A stretch of DNA of 64,000 nucleotides from Rossellomorea aquimaris. GTDB lineage: Bacteria; Bacillota; Bacilli; Bacillales; Bacillaceae_B. Numbering within the stretch: position 1 is the first letter of the stretch; each line of letters begins with the position of its first letter. Below are positions 51,340 through 63,514 of this stretch, one piece after another. The position numbers and the translations under genes were made by a program. The stretch spans positions 312,501 to 376,500 of the forward strand of contig NZ_VTEX01000003.1 in assembly GCF_008180865.1 (NCBI RefSeq), written 5' to 3'. A model generated the notes under the pieces. It was given only the letters and a program-made list of their open reading frames with translations, was not told where the DNA came from and did no database searches.

Positions 51340-54213
51340 TCAATTCGTCACTTCTTCTTTTTCCCTAATCTTCTTCTTCATTCGTTCACGGTCGCGCTCA
51401 AGCACAGGTTTCAGGTATTTTCCTGTATAGGAACCTTGTACTTCAGCCACTTTTTCAGGGGTTCCGCTTGCAACAATCGTACCACCTTTGTCCCCACCTT
51501 CAGGACCAAGATCTACAAGGTAATCGGCTGCTTTAATGACATCGAGATTATGTTCGATGACGAGGACCGTATCTCCGTTTTCAACAAGGCGTTGAAGAAC
51601 AACTAAGAGTCTCGCGATGTCATCCACATGAAGTCCGGTTGTCGGCTCATCCAGAATGTATAGAGAGCGGCCGGTAGAACGACGATGCAATTCTGAAGCA
51701 AGCTTCACACGTTGGGCTTCTCCCCCTGATAACGTAGTGGCGGGTTGACCTAATGTGATGTAGCCAAGTCCTACATCAAAGATGGTTTGCAGCTTACGTT
51801 TGATCTTCGGGATGTTTTCGAAGAATTTCACTGCGTCTTCGACTGTCATCTCAAGTACATCAGAAATATTTTTATCTTTGTATTTCACTTCAAGTGTTTC
51901 CCGGTTGTATCGTTTCCCGTGGCAAACTTCACATGGAACGTACACATCAGGAAGGAAGTGCATTTCGATCTTGATGATCCCGTCTCCGCGACATGCTTCA
52001 CAACGCCCGCCTTTAACATTAAAGCTGAAACGGCCCTTTTTATAGCCACGAACTTTCGCTTCATTGGTTGTGGCAAATACATCCCGGATATCATCGAATA
52101 CCCCGGTATAAGTAGCCGGGTTGGATCTTGGGGTACGACCGATTGGTGATTGATCGATATCAATGACCTTATCAAGGTGTTCCATCCCCTTCACTTCTTT
52201 ATGCTCACCAGGTTTTGATTTTGCATTATGAAGCTTTTGAGCCAGTGACTTATGCAGGATTTCATTGATCAAAGTACTTTTACCGGATCCCGATACTCCA
52301 GTCACAGCTGTGAATATGCCTAATGGCAGCTTCACTTTGACGTTGTTCAGGTTATTTTCTTTCGCTCCCACAATCTCTAAGTACCGGCCATCCGGTTTAC
52401 GTCTCTCCTGTGGAAGAGGGATGAACTTCTTCCCTGAAAGGTACTGACCCGTTAATGAGTTCGGGTCATCCATCACTTCCTGTGGTGTTCCAGCAGACAC
52501 CACTTCTCCCCCATGAACACCCGCTCCGGGTCCGATATCGATGAGGTAGTCAGCTGCCATCATCGTATCTTCATCATGCTCTACTACGATCAAGGTGTTT
52601 CCTATTTCCCTCATGTTCTTTAAGGTGTCGATCAGTCGGTCATTGTCCCGCTGGTGCAATCCGATGGACGGCTCATCAAGAATGTAGAGGACCCCCGTCA
52701 GACGGGAACCGATTTGAGTCGCTAAACGAATCCGTTGAGCTTCTCCTCCCGATAGCGTTCCTGCTGCCCGGCTTAATGTGAGGTACTCAAGTCCGACATT
52801 GACCAGGAATCCGAGGCGCTCACGGATCTCCCTCAAAATAAGATTGGCAATCTTCATATCTTTTTCCGATAGCTCGAGCTTAAGGAAAAACTCCTCTGCT
52901 TCTTCAATCGAAAATGCCGTTACTTCCCCTATATGAAGAGAATCTACTTTTACTGCTAAACTCTCTTCTTTTAAACGGTGGCCTTTACAAGTTGGGCAAT
53001 CCTGCTGCGCCATGTATTTCTCCATCTGTTCACGGATATAATCAGAGCTTGTTTCGCGGTAACGGCGCTCAACATTCGGTATGACTCCCTCGAAACGAAG
53101 ATAGTTTTCACGAACCTGGCCGAAATCGTTCTCGTAACGGAAGTAAATCTCATCCTTGCCGGATCCATATAGGATCTTATCCATTTGTTGTTTCGGAATG
53201 TCCTTTACTGGCATATCCATCGGAATTTCATAGTGATCACATACAGCCTTAAGAAGAGACGGATAGTATTGGGAGCTTGTCGGTTCCCACGGAGCAATCG
53301 CATGCTCGTTCAAAGAGCGATCCCAATTCGGGATTATCAACTCCTTATCAACCTCAAGCTTCGTTCCCAATCCGTCACAGCTTGTGCAGGCACCGTATGG
53401 ACTATTGAAGGAAAACATTCTTGGCTCAAGCTCTGTGATAGAGAAACCACAGTATGGACAGGCGTGATGCTCACTGAATAAAAGTTCATCTTCATCTATT
53501 ACATCAATGATTACTTGACCGTCTGCCAGTCTCAGTGCAGTTTCAAGGGAGTCAGACAGACGAGCCGCCACACCATCTTTCACGACGATTCGGTCAATGA
53601 TCACTTCGATGGAGTGCTTTTTATTTTTTTCCAGGGAGATTTCTTCTCCTAGGTCCTGGACTTCTCCGTTGATACGAACTCGAACAAACCCTTGCTTCTT
53701 GATTTCTTCAAGGGTCTTCACATGAGTTCCTTTACGGCCTGATACAACTGGTGCGAGTACTTGAAGCTTAGTTCTTTCCGGGTATTCAAGAATACGGTCG
53801 ACCATTTGTTCAATGGTTTGGGAGGAGATTTCGATCCCGTGATTTGGACAAATCGGTTTTCCTACTCTTGCAAACAACAGTCTTAGATAGTCGTAAATTT
53901 CGGTTACCGTTCCTACAGTCGAACGTGGATTACGACTCGTTGTTTTCTGATCGATGGAAATAGCCGGGGACAATCCTTCGATGGCATCGACATCAGGCTT
54001 ATCCATTTGACCTAAAAATTGACGGGCATAGGCAGAAAGGGATTCGACATAACGTCTTTGTCCTTCTGCATAAATAGTATCAAAGGCAAGGGATGACTTA
54101 CCTGAACCTGAAAGCCCCGTTAAAACGACCAGTTTATCCCGGGGGATTTTAATATCTATATTCTTTAAATTGTGAGCTCTAGCTCCTTGTACGATTATTT
54201 GATCTCGCGCCAT
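51340..54213 (-). CDS. uvrA: Excinuclease ABC subunit A
   Basis: A 957-residue damage-recognition ATPase of nucleotide excision repair. Two ABC modules have Walker A motifs [14 protein letters not shown] and [15 protein letters not shown], and signatures [12 protein letters not shown] and [12 protein letters not shown]. Zinc modules are seen as CPYCGFS...CTSCDG and CEACRGDG...[10 protein letters not shown] start at the ATG at 54213 ([16 protein letters not shown]) with GGAAGGATG upstream; this is 7 bp after the uvrB stop. SOS-regulated through the uvrB promoter. Confidence 0.97.
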   Translation of the reverse strand: MARDQIIVQGARAHNLKNIDIKIPRDKLVVLTGLSGSGKSSLAFDTIYAEGQRRYVESLSAYARQFLGQMDKPDVDAIEGLSPAISIDQKTTSRNPRSTVGTVTEIYDYLRLLFARVGKPICPNHGIEISSQTIEQMVDRILEYPERTKLQVLAPVVSGRKGTHVKTLEEIKKQGFVRVRINGEVQDLGEEISLEKNKKHSIEVIIDRIVVKDGVAARLSDSLETALRLADGQVIIDVIDEDELLFSEHHACPYCGFSITELEPRMFSFNSPYGACTSCDGLGTKLEVDKELIIPNWDRSLNEHAIAPWEPTSSQYYPSLLKAVCDHYEIPMDMPVKDIPKQQMDKILYGSGKDEIYFRYENDFGQVRENYLRFEGVIPNVERRYRETSSDYIREQMEKYMAQQDCPTCKGHRLKEESLAVKVDSLHIGEVTAFSIEEAEEFFLKLELSEKDMKIANLILREIRERLGFLVNVGLEYLTLSRAAGTLSGGEAQRIRLATQIGSRLTGVLYILDEPSIGLHQRDNDRLIDTLKNMREIGNTLIVVEHDEDTMMAADYLIDIGPGAGVHGGEVVSAGTPQEVMDDPNSLTGQYLSGKKFIPLPQERRKPDGRYLEIVGAKENNLNNVKVKLPLGIFTAVTGVSGSGKSTLINEILHKSLAQKLHNAKSKPGEHKEVKGMEHLDKVIDIDQSPIGRTPRSNPATYTGVFDDIRDVFATTNEAKVRGYKKGRFSFNVKGGRCEACRGDGIIKIEMHFLPDVYVPCEVCHGKRYNRETLEVKYKDKNISDVLEMTVEDAVKFFENIPKIKRKLQTIFDVGLGYITLGQPATTLSGGEAQRVKLASELHRRSTGRSLYILDEPTTGLHVDDIARLLVVLQRLVENGDTVLVIEHNLDVIKAADYLVDLGPEGGDKGGTIVASGTPEKVAEVQGSYTGKYLKPVLERDRERMKKKIREKEEVTN

Positions 54214-54220
54214 AGTTCGT

Positions 54221-56203
<1,983 letters not shown>

Positions 56204-56325
56204 CGTGAAACCTCCTATTATAAAGGACTGCTACCTTGTATTTACCTACTTATATCCATCTTAAACACTGTCCATTCTTCTATACACATTCTACCACATT
56301 TCCTACAGTATTAACCAACAATAAG

Positions 56326-56339
56326 CGAACAAAAGTTCG
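56326..56339. promoter_or_regulatory. LexA (SOS) box upstream of uvrB
   Basis: CGAACAAAAGTTCG is a perfect match to the Bacillus LexA/DinR consensus CGAAC-N4-GTTCG. Minus-strand TTGTTC within it and TACTGT 16 bp on could be the promoter. Confidence 0.93.
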
Positions 56340-56375
56340 TTTTTTTTATTTTTGTATAGTTCACATCATCCTGCT

Positions 56376-56660
56376 TGTGGATAACTTTTGAAGAAGAAAA
56401 CGTTTAGAGGCTTGAATCATGATTTCGACATTTTACGGGAGGGAGCAAGGAGCATATAAGAAATTTTCGACATAATCCGAGCATTTCTATACACACCCTG
56501 TGCACAACTATGTGTATAAGTCGATATCCGTTGTGGAAAATCCCTAAACTTATTCACAATTCGTCAAATTTCTTGTGCACAATGTTGATGAATGCGGATT
56601 CAATTTGTGAATAACATGTCCACCCCCTTACTTATTCACACTATTCTTTATTTATCCACA
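56376..56660. promoter_or_regulatory. Cluster of six DnaA boxes
   Basis: Six exact matches to TTATNCACA occur in 285 bp. Minus strand: 56376-56384 (TTATCCACA), 56511-56519 (TTATACACA) and 56606-56614 (TTATTCACA). Plus strand: 56550-56558 and 56632-56640 (TTATTCACA), and 56652-56660 (TTATCCACA). One-mismatch copies lie at 56488, 56499, 56532 and 56574. The 56204-56826 gap holds no gene; otherwise it contains only the LexA box and A/T-rich sequence. dnaA and dnaN are not near, so this is not an obvious oriC. Confidence 0.8.
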
Positions 56661-56826
56661 ATTAAGACATTTCTATCTGAAATGATTTCTATCACCTCAT
56701 TAAGCTTTTCCCGACACAATTATTCATCTAGGCATATATCTAATAATTGATTGACTATTCTGTCTTATTTCCAATAAGCTTTCTTATAAGTTCTACAAAA
56801 AAATACATATTGTTTAGGAGGAATGT

Positions 56827-58824
56827 ATGAAAAAATCTAAATGGCTACAAGTCGCCGGTTCCCTTAGTTTAACTGGATTCCTGCTGAGTTCCACAATCAC
56901 CCCGATGTCACCATCGATCGCCTCTCATGGAGTGGCACAAGCTGAAGTTGTCGATTCACTCGAGTTGCAAAAGGCGTTCCAACAAGCAGCGCGGGAATTC
57001 AATGTCCCTGTTGAAATTCTACTTGCAGTGGGTTATAACGTATCACTGTGGGAGCATCATAACGGAAAGCCAAGTGCTTCCGGAGGCTACGGATTGATGC
57101 ATCTTACGGATGTTAATACTGATAGTTTAGAAGATACCCACAGCGATGAACCCGCTCATATGTTTTTATCCGGTAAAGAGGACGCAGACACTCAACCGTT
57201 GGAAAATTCAGCCCTGAAAATAGAATCTACATTAGACATCAATGATTCAAAACTTCACACTCTGAATACCGCAGCTGAACTACTCTCTCTTCAACCAGAA
57301 ACGTTAAAAGAAAATAAGAAGCAAAATATCCGCGGTGCTGCAGCAATTCTGGCACAGTATGCCAAAGATACCGCTGGAGGGACACCTTCTGATGTAAATG
57401 AATGGTACGGGGCAGTCGCTAAATACAGCGGTTCATCCGACTATACGGGAGCAAAGGACTTTGCGGACCGTGTATACGAGACAATCAACGCTGGAGTAAC
57501 TAAACAAACAGAGGATGGCTCCTCCTTAACTTTAGCCGCAAAACAAACCAAACCGAATAAAGAATCATTCCAATCATTAAACTTAAAGATGGACACTGAA
57601 GAATCCGAAGCCGATTGTCCGAATGGCCTCGCATGTCATTACGTTCCGGCAGCTTACAAGAAAATTGACTGGGGTGGCGGGACCTACTATGAAACTTCAT
57701 ACGGCAATTACGACATTGCAAACCGTCCACATGACAATCAGGAAATCAAGTACATCGTCCTCCACGACACAGAAATCAGCTATGACTTAACCAAAACTGT
57801 GTTCCAGCGGGAATGGACTCAAGCTTCCGCTCATTATGTGATCCGTTCTTCCGACGGTGATATCACCCAAATGGTGGACAATAAAGATGTAGCCTGGCAT
57901 GCTGGCAACTGGTATTTCAACTCCAAGAGCATTGGTATCGAGCACGAAGGTATCGCCATTGAAGGGGCAGCCTGGTATAACGAACAGCTGTATCATGCAT
58001 CAGCCCGATTAGTAAAGCATCTTTCTAAAAAGTTCAATATTCCATTGGACCGCGATCATATCATTGCCCATGATGAGATACCCGGGACGACAGCTGCAAG
58101 ACAACCTGCTATGCACTGGGATCCAGGTCCATTCTGGGATTGGGCACATTATATGCAAATCCTTGGAGCTCCCCTGGAGTCAGGAAAAGGACAAAAAGGC
58201 ATCGTCCAAATCCGACCGAATTTCAAAACAAACAAACCGATCCTTCAGACTCCATCAGGAGAACCTGTACCTGAACAATCGGCAAATTTTGTGTATTTGT
58301 ATACAGCTCCAAGCTTTGATGCTCCGTTAATCAAAGACGCTGCCCTACCGAACGCCCACCCACTCGATGCGTCCAATTGGGGCAACAAGGCGGTTACAGG
58401 GCAAACCTTTTACAAGGCAGAAAAACAAGATGACTGGACAGCGATTTGGTACGCAGGACAAAAAGCGTGGTTTTATAACCCTAAAGGAACGAATACAACA
58501 AAAGGATCAGGCATTGTGATCACACCTAAGGAAGGAACTTCGGGCATCCCTGTTTATGGACTGGCCTATCCAGAAGAAGAAGCTTTTCCTGATGGCATCC
58601 CGGTAAGAGGAATGTCTCCTCTTCAGTACACGCTTACTTCTGATCAAAAGTATGTAGCAACCGAGAAAGTAAAAGGAAGCTACTACAGTGCACCTGTTTA
58701 CACGTACAACCCAGAGACGACTCATAAAATCGTCTGGGGGAATGATGAATTCTATCTTATTCACTTAAACCACCGCCTGGCCTTTGTAAGAGCCAGCGAT
58801 GTAGATGTTGTAGCTACTCCATAA
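56827..58824 (+). CDS. Secreted N-acetylmuramoyl-L-alanine amidase (Amidase_2) with lysozyme-like N-terminal region
   Basis: A 665-residue exported wall hydrolase. A signal peptide covers about 1-40 (cleavage near VAQAE). Residues 45-220 resemble a goose-lysozyme/SLT fold (FNVPVEILLAVGYNVSLWEHH, GGYGLMHLTD). Residues 300-440 are the amidase: His313 (VLHDTE), SAHYVI, HAGNWYFNSKSIGIEHEG, His415 (IAHDEIPG) and Asp432 (DPGPFWDW) as zinc ligands. The C-terminal part (470-665) holds SH3-like wall-binding segments. It would cut the bond between N-acetylmuramic acid and L-alanine. RBS TAGGAGG. In the lysozyme-like part Val occupies the usual catalytic Glu position. Confidence 0.88.
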   Translation: MKKSKWLQVAGSLSLTGFLLSSTITPMSPSIASHGVAQAEVVDSLELQKAFQQAAREFNVPVEILLAVGYNVSLWEHHNGKPSASGGYGLMHLTDVNTDSLEDTHSDEPAHMFLSGKEDADTQPLENSALKIESTLDINDSKLHTLNTAAELLSLQPETLKENKKQNIRGAAAILAQYAKDTAGGTPSDVNEWYGAVAKYSGSSDYTGAKDFADRVYETINAGVTKQTEDGSSLTLAAKQTKPNKESFQSLNLKMDTEESEADCPNGLACHYVPAAYKKIDWGGGTYYETSYGNYDIANRPHDNQEIKYIVLHDTEISYDLTKTVFQREWTQASAHYVIRSSDGDITQMVDNKDVAWHAGNWYFNSKSIGIEHEGIAIEGAAWYNEQLYHASARLVKHLSKKFNIPLDRDHIIAHDEIPGTTAARQPAMHWDPGPFWDWAHYMQILGAPLESGKGQKGIVQIRPNFKTNKPILQTPSGEPVPEQSANFVYLYTAPSFDAPLIKDAALPNAHPLDASNWGNKAVTGQTFYKAEKQDDWTAIWYAGQKAWFYNPKGTNTTKGSGIVITPKEGTSGIPVYGLAYPEEEAFPDGIPVRGMSPLQYTLTSDQKYVATEKVKGSYYSAPVYTYNPETTHKIVWGNDEFYLIHLNHRLAFVRASDVDVVATP

Positions 58825-58827
58825 AAA

Positions 58828-58866
58828 AAACATGGGCTGTCTTTTTAAAAAAGACAGCCCATGTTT
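58828..58866. terminator. Bidirectional terminator between amidase gene and csbA
   Basis: AAACATGGGCTGTCTTTTT pairs with AAAAAGACAGCCCATGTTT; a T run follows on the plus strand and, reading left, also on the minus strand. Confidence 0.9.
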
Positions 58867-58897
58867 TTCAAGAACTTCTATACACCTGTCACCAAAA

Positions 58898-59134
58898 TCA
58901 TGCACTTCTCTTCGCTTTTTTCATCATCCGGTCGCTGTACCAGAATCCGACTGTCAACGAAGCCGCGTCGACGACAATAAGGAACCATGAATCTGTATAA
59001 CCCTTTGAAACCGAGGCCGCAATGAGGGCTACGGTCAAGATCAATCCGACATAGTGATTATACGTCACCCGTGTGAACAGAACGACAAGCAATCCTGGTA
59101 AAAATAAACCTAAAATGATTTTAGACACGTTCAA
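58898..59134 (-). CDS. csbA: General-stress membrane protein CsbA
   Basis: A 78-residue protein with two to three hydrophobic helices and a basic end (MMKKAKRSA). ILGLFLPGLLVVLFTRVTYN and GLILTVALIAASVSKGYTDSW match CsbA, a sigma-B-controlled membrane protein of unknown function that lies next to uvrB in B. subtilis. I do not see a clear sigma-B promoter here. Confidence 0.9.
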   Translation of the reverse strand: MNVSKIILGLFLPGLLVVLFTRVTYNHYVGLILTVALIAASVSKGYTDSWFLIVVDAASLTVGFWYSDRMMKKAKRSA

Positions 59135-59200
59135 CTCTCCTTAAAGATAAGGGAATAACACATATTCTACCGAAGTTTTCCCTATCTGGAAAGGGTTTTC

Positions 59201-59842
59201 CTACTCCTCACCCTGCTGAATTAACCTCTGGGTCCTTTCCTTCAACTCACTATGAGGGATGAATTTTTCAGAAAGCATATCAGGCAGGATGTATTCCAAG
59301 AAGTATTGTACACACTCCAGGTCCTTGTATTTCACAATCGTCGACAGGGCTTCTTGATAAATTTCAATAAATAGAGGTTCCGGATTCCCTTTTTGAATTT
59401 CTCCAAAGGATTCATACAGAAGATCGATTTTGTCTGCGACAGATAAGACCCTTCCTTCTAGGGTTTCGTCTTTTCCCTCTTTAAACCGTTCTCTGTACAC
59501 TTCTTGAAATTGCGGGGGAAATTCTGTAGTAATGAATTTATTGACCATCTGATCTTCTACCTGACTGAAGAGCTCACGCAACTCTCCCGATGCATACTTT
59601 ACAGGGGTCTTGATATCACCTGTGAAAAGTTCGGCGTAGTCATGATTCAAGGCTTTTTCATACAGTGCTTTCCAGTCAATTTCTTTCCCGTTCTGTTCTT
59701 CCACCGTTCCTAAAAACTGTGCAATTTTGGTCACCTTAAACGAGTGGCTGGCTACGTTATGCTCGTGATACTTAAATCGCCCAGGACAGCGAATGAGGGT
59801 TTCAAGGTCGGATAAGCTTTTAAAATAGTGATGAATTCCCAT
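59201..59842 (-). CDS. HD-domain hydrolase, YfbR-like 5'-nucleotidase family
   Basis: A 213-residue metal-dependent phosphohydrolase. The HD residues are His33 (NVASHSFKVTKIAQFL), His67-Asp68 (ALNHDYAELFTGDI) and a later Asp in LSVADKIDLLYES. This arrangement fits the YfbR/COG1896 group, whose E. coli member removes phosphate from deoxynucleoside monophosphates. The substrate here is inferred only. Lies between csbA and an alpha/beta hydrolase. Confidence 0.85.
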   Translation of the reverse strand: MGIHHYFKSLSDLETLIRCPGRFKYHEHNVASHSFKVTKIAQFLGTVEEQNGKEIDWKALYEKALNHDYAELFTGDIKTPVKYASGELRELFSQVEDQMVNKFITTEFPPQFQEVYRERFKEGKDETLEGRVLSVADKIDLLYESFGEIQKGNPEPLFIEIYQEALSTIVKYKDLECVQYFLEYILPDMLSEKFIPHSELKERTQRLIQQGEE

Positions 59843-59919
59843 TGTATTCTCCTCTCATTGATCGACTTTACTTTATGAAAATAGTATCAAGTAGAAGGAA
59901 TAAGAGCAAAGATAATCCA

Positions 59920-60690
59920 TTATACCTCAGCTTCCAACCCTTCTATTTCTCCTAACAGTATATTATTTAGAGCATCGTGATAACGTGTGGGAATTTGATG
60001 AGAGGCTCCTGGTATCACATATATTTTCTTAGGATAGCAATCGTTATACAGTTTAAGATGAGAATTGATCCAATCCGATCTTTCTCCATAAATCAAGAGT
60101 AGCGGGATGGGAAGCTTCTCTACCTGCTTTATTCCATCATAATGAAGTGATTGCTCGTAGAACTTATACCAAATATGGGGGTTCGCCTTATTCATATGAC
60201 CCCTGAGCTTCTCACGCTCAAGCTTGTCCTTGAAATGCGCTCTGGAAATAATCCCGGATAGGCGGGCAGGGTGGTCACGAACCATTTTCATGCCCATATG
60301 GTGCATCCATTTCAGCTTGGGATTCGTGACTTTCGGATATCCCCCAACCAGGATGAGGGAGGACACCCGATCTTCATAGGTACAGGCGAATGTTTGCCCT
60401 ACTATTCCTCCTGCAGAATATCCAAGCATCACACAGTCAGAAATATTCAGGTGGTCGAGGATCGCCTTTATGTCCTCTACAAACTCAGCGATACATATAT
60501 TCTGATCCAAGGTAAAGGAGTCTCCATGTCCTGTTAAGTCCGGAATGATGAGGCGGAAGTGCCTGGAAAGTACATGCTGCTTAATGAAGGTCATCCTTCC
60601 CATGCCCGGGGGATGGATCAAGACCAGGGGAGTCCCCATTCCTAAATCGTCAAAATAAAGATCTCTATCCTTTAAATGAATCATCGCCAT
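59920..60690 (-). CDS. Alpha/beta hydrolase
   Basis: A 256-residue hydrolase with oxyanion region VLIHPPGMGRMTF, nucleophile elbow LGYSAGGIVG (Ser92), an acidic residue near LLLIYGERSDW and His in PGASHQIPT. It resembles esterase or lactonase-type enzymes; substrate unknown. I start at the ATG at 60690, 10 nt after GGGAGG; the longer frame has no ribosome site. Confidence 0.85.
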   Translation of the reverse strand: MAMIHLKDRDLYFDDLGMGTPLVLIHPPGMGRMTFIKQHVLSRHFRLIIPDLTGHGDSFTLDQNICIAEFVEDIKAILDHLNISDCVMLGYSAGGIVGQTFACTYEDRVSSLILVGGYPKVTNPKLKWMHHMGMKMVRDHPARLSGIISRAHFKDKLEREKLRGHMNKANPHIWYKFYEQSLHYDGIKQVEKLPIPLLLIYGERSDWINSHLKLYNDCYPKKIYVIPGASHQIPTRYHDALNNILLGEIEGLEAEV

Positions 60691-60760
60691 AAAAATAAAT
60701 CCTCCCTCAACCGCTTTACTACACATTGTTCTCGGGTTAAGGGAGTTCTAGTCACTTTAT

Positions 60761-61936
60761 TTAAATGAGGCGGACGGAAACAACACCGTGTATTTCTTTC
60801 ATCCTGCTTTTCACTTGATGTTGTTCTTCTTCGAGGAGTTTCTGATCCAAATCAATCATGGTATAGGCCCACGTATGTTTACTGCGGTTGATCATATCTG
60901 CGATGTTGACCGCACACCCGGAGAGAACATTGGCGATTTGACTGACCATATTCGGGATGTTTTGGTGCATGACTGTCACACGCATTTTCCCGCTATAAGG
61001 CAGCTCCACGTCAGGCAGGTTCACAGCATGCTTAATATTACCCGTTTCAAGATATGTTTTCAGCTGCTTTGTCGCCATGATGGCACAGTTTTCCTCCGAT
61101 TCTACGGTAGATGCGCCCAGGTGAGGAACAGGGACGACGTTTTTCATGTTCAATACCTTTTTATTAGGGAAATCCGTCACATATTTACGGACAATTCCTG
61201 CTTCAAGGGCCTTTTCCAGAGCATCTTCTTCCACAAGCTCACCTCTTGAAAAGTTCAAGATCGTCATACCCTTTTTCATCTTCGTGAAGCCTTCTTCACT
61301 CACAAAGCTTGCCGTTTTGTCTGTTAGTGGAATGTGTAACGTCACAAAATCACACTCTGCCCATACCTCTTCAATATGATGAGCGCGCTTCACATCCTGG
61401 GATAAACGCCACGCTGCGTCCACTGATATAAATGGATCATAGGCGACCACATCCATCCCAAGGGACAGGGCATCATTTGCGACAAGGACGCCAATCGCTC
61501 CCAAGCCTACGACACCAAGCTTCTTCCCTTTAATTTCACTTCCTACGAATTCTTTTTTCTTTGCTTCTACGACACTTGGTACATCTTCCTCTGTTTCTCT
61601 TAAAGTGTTTGTCCAGCCGACAGCAGAATATAAGTTACGTGAAGAAGCGATCAAATTAGCCAGTACGAGCTCTTTCACGGCGTTTGCATTGGCACCGGGA
61701 GTATTAAAGACAACAATTCCTTTTTCCGTACAGTAATCAATCGGGATATTATTGACTCCTGCTCCTGCCCGGGCAATGGCTTTGACTGAAGCCGGAAAAG
61801 AGTAATCATGCAAATTCTTTGATCTGACCAGGATTCCATCGGGATCCCCATTCCCATTCAGATGGTAGTTCAGGTCATCCTCGATCAGTGAAAGTCCGCT
61901 TTGACTTATGGCATTGTACGTATTGATTGAAATCAT
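60761..61936 (-). CDS. serA: D-3-phosphoglycerate dehydrogenase, short ACT form
   Basis: A 391-residue enzyme for the first step of serine synthesis. Rossmann motif VVGLGAIGVLVANDAL, substrate-binding RAGAGVNNIP, catalytic Arg in LNFSRGELV and His in VPHLGASTVESEEN. A C-terminal ACT domain (about 320-391, MRVTVMHQNIPNMVSQIANVL) should bind serine for feedback. It is shorter than B. subtilis SerA (about 525 residues), lacking the intervening domain. The start two codons inside the frame has GGGGGAG 7 nt upstream. It overlaps the serC stop. Confidence 0.93.
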   Translation of the reverse strand: MISINTYNAISQSGLSLIEDDLNYHLNGNGDPDGILVRSKNLHDYSFPASVKAIARAGAGVNNIPIDYCTEKGIVVFNTPGANANAVKELVLANLIASSRNLYSAVGWTNTLRETEEDVPSVVEAKKKEFVGSEIKGKKLGVVGLGAIGVLVANDALSLGMDVVAYDPFISVDAAWRLSQDVKRAHHIEEVWAECDFVTLHIPLTDKTASFVSEEGFTKMKKGMTILNFSRGELVEEDALEKALEAGIVRKYVTDFPNKKVLNMKNVVPVPHLGASTVESEENCAIMATKQLKTYLETGNIKHAVNLPDVELPYSGKMRVTVMHQNIPNMVSQIANVLSGCAVNIADMINRSKHTWAYTMIDLDQKLLEEEQHQVKSRMKEIHGVVSVRLI

Positions 61937-61938
61937 GT

Positions 61939-63018
61939 TCATACTCCCCCTTGCTCAGACTCAAATTTTTTCATGAAACCGATCAGTGCTTCCACACCTT
62001 CAAGCGGCATGGCATTATATAAACTTGCTCGCATTCCGCCCACGGAACGATGTCCTTTTAAAAATTCAAACCCTTCTGCCTTGGCTTCTTTTAGAAACCT
62101 GGCATCCAGCTCCTCATCACGTGTTGAAAAAGGGATGTTCATTAAGGAACGATTCTTTTCCGGGACAGGGTTATGGAATAAAGATGATTCATCTATACAG
62201 GTGTATAAAAGACCTGCCTTCCTCTCATTATCAGCCTGCATCCCTTCGACTCCTCCATTTTCTTTCACCCACTCCAGTACAAGTTTTAAAACATAAATAG
62301 AGAAGGTCGGGGGCGTGTTAAAGAGTGAATCATGCTTTACATATGTTTCGTAATTCAGCATCGTTGGACATGTATTAGATGCTTGACCGACCAGGCTGTC
62401 ATGAATGATCGCCACCGTTACACCCGAAGGACCCAGATTCTTCTGAGCACCTGCATAGATCATCCCAAAGGAGGAAACGTCTATTTTCTCAGAAAGGATA
62501 TGAGATGACATATCGGCTATAAGTGGAATGCCTCCGGTTTCAGGCCACTTATGATAACGCGTTCCTTCAATAGTATTGTTGGAGGTAATATGTACATAGC
62601 TTGACTGTGGTGAAAAATCTTCTGGTGTATAAGCAGGTATCTCAAACTTCTCATGGGGTGATAAAGTTCGGGCATTCCCAACCTTCTCCGCTTCTTTGAC
62701 AGCTTTCTTCGACCAGCTGCCGGTCAGGACATAATCAGCTTCTTGATCTGAACCCAGTAAGTTTAGTGGAATCATGGAAAACTGCAGGGATGCCCCTCCT
62801 TGCATAAATACGACATGGTAATCATCCGGGATCGAGAGCAGTTCACGCAATAAACTCTGAGCTTCTTCTATTATATTTTGGAAAGGAGCAGATCGATGAC
62901 TCAATTCCATCACAGACATACCCGTTTCCTGATAGTTCAATAATTCGCCTTGAACCTTTTTCAGAACAGGCTCAGGTAACACCGCAGGACCAGCAGAAAA
63001 ATTATACACACGCTTCAA
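61939..63018 (-). CDS. serC: Phosphoserine aminotransferase
   Basis: A 359-residue PLP enzyme converting 3-phosphohydroxypyruvate to phosphoserine. RVYNFSAGPAVLPEPVL opens the protein, FMQGGASLQFSMIPLNL binds cofactor phosphate, and the PLP lysine is in YAGAQKNLGPSGV. GHRSVGGMRASLYNAM closes the active site. I choose the TTG at 63018 (MKRVYNFSAGP as in homologues) with AGGCGGTG 6 nt upstream. The GTG at 63027 lies inside that site. First gene of serC-serA. Confidence 0.92.
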   Translation of the reverse strand: MKRVYNFSAGPAVLPEPVLKKVQGELLNYQETGMSVMELSHRSAPFQNIIEEAQSLLRELLSIPDDYHVVFMQGGASLQFSMIPLNLLGSDQEADYVLTGSWSKKAVKEAEKVGNARTLSPHEKFEIPAYTPEDFSPQSSYVHITSNNTIEGTRYHKWPETGGIPLIADMSSHILSEKIDVSSFGMIYAGAQKNLGPSGVTVAIIHDSLVGQASNTCPTMLNYETYVKHDSLFNTPPTFSIYVLKLVLEWVKENGGVEGMQADNERKAGLLYTCIDESSLFHNPVPEKNRSLMNIPFSTRDEELDARFLKEAKAEGFEFLKGHRSVGGMRASLYNAMPLEGVEALIGFMKKFESEQGGV

Positions 63019-63052
63019 CAACAGCACCGCCTAAAGTTCAGAATTTTTCAAC

Positions 63053-63081
63053 AGTATAATCGGGCACAGTGGTTTAGTCAA
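63053..63081 (-). promoter_or_regulatory. Sigma-A promoter of serC-serA
   Basis: Minus strand TTGACT (63076-63081), 17-bp spacer, TATACT (63053-63058). The leader is only about 28 nt, with no room for a riboswitch or T-box. Confidence 0.85.
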
Positions 63082-63164
63082 TATCAAAAACCAATGATGA
63101 AAACGCTTAACAAAACCGTTTTTAGACTCATGCGTGGTTATGGATTGATTCTTTGTCGTTTTTG

Positions 63165-63425
63165 AAAAAAGCTCATTTCATAAACATTGTGGCATTACAT
63201 AACTTCCCAAAAGTGAATTTTTGTTTTGGATGAGTGGTAGTGCGAAAACATGGACCGTTCCTTTCCGCTCCACTCTGTGCTTCTCCTAATGATGTATAGC
63301 CAATACAAAAAGCTCCTATTATAGGAATATTGAGCGTTTTTTTTATAAAATATCTATATAGGAGTAAAAGAAAATTTTATGTTTACTCATGAATCGAGGG
63401 ATCATTAAATTATCTTTCAAATGAA
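63165..63425. repeat. Diverged copy of the intergenic element with deleted type I core
   Basis: It aligns with the reverse complement of 28300-28690: AGCTCATTTC, CCAAAAGTGAATTT, CCGTTCCTTTCCGCTCC, ACTCTGTGC, AGGAGTAAAAGAAAATTT and GGATCAT occur in the same order. At 63271-63272 the two flanks join directly, so the GC-rich stem present in copy D is missing. Confidence 0.75.
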
Positions 63426-63514
63426 CTAAACAATGCTCCCACCGTAAGTAACTTCATTTAAAGAGAGTAGTAGCCGTATTCTATATTAAGCTTTGCCATG
63501 AATTTTTTTATAGA

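Noticed and set aside
56376-56660. Chromosomal replication origin
   Set aside because: DnaA boxes are dense, but dnaA, dnaN and an origin-type gene neighbourhood are missing; a DnaA-titration site is more likely.
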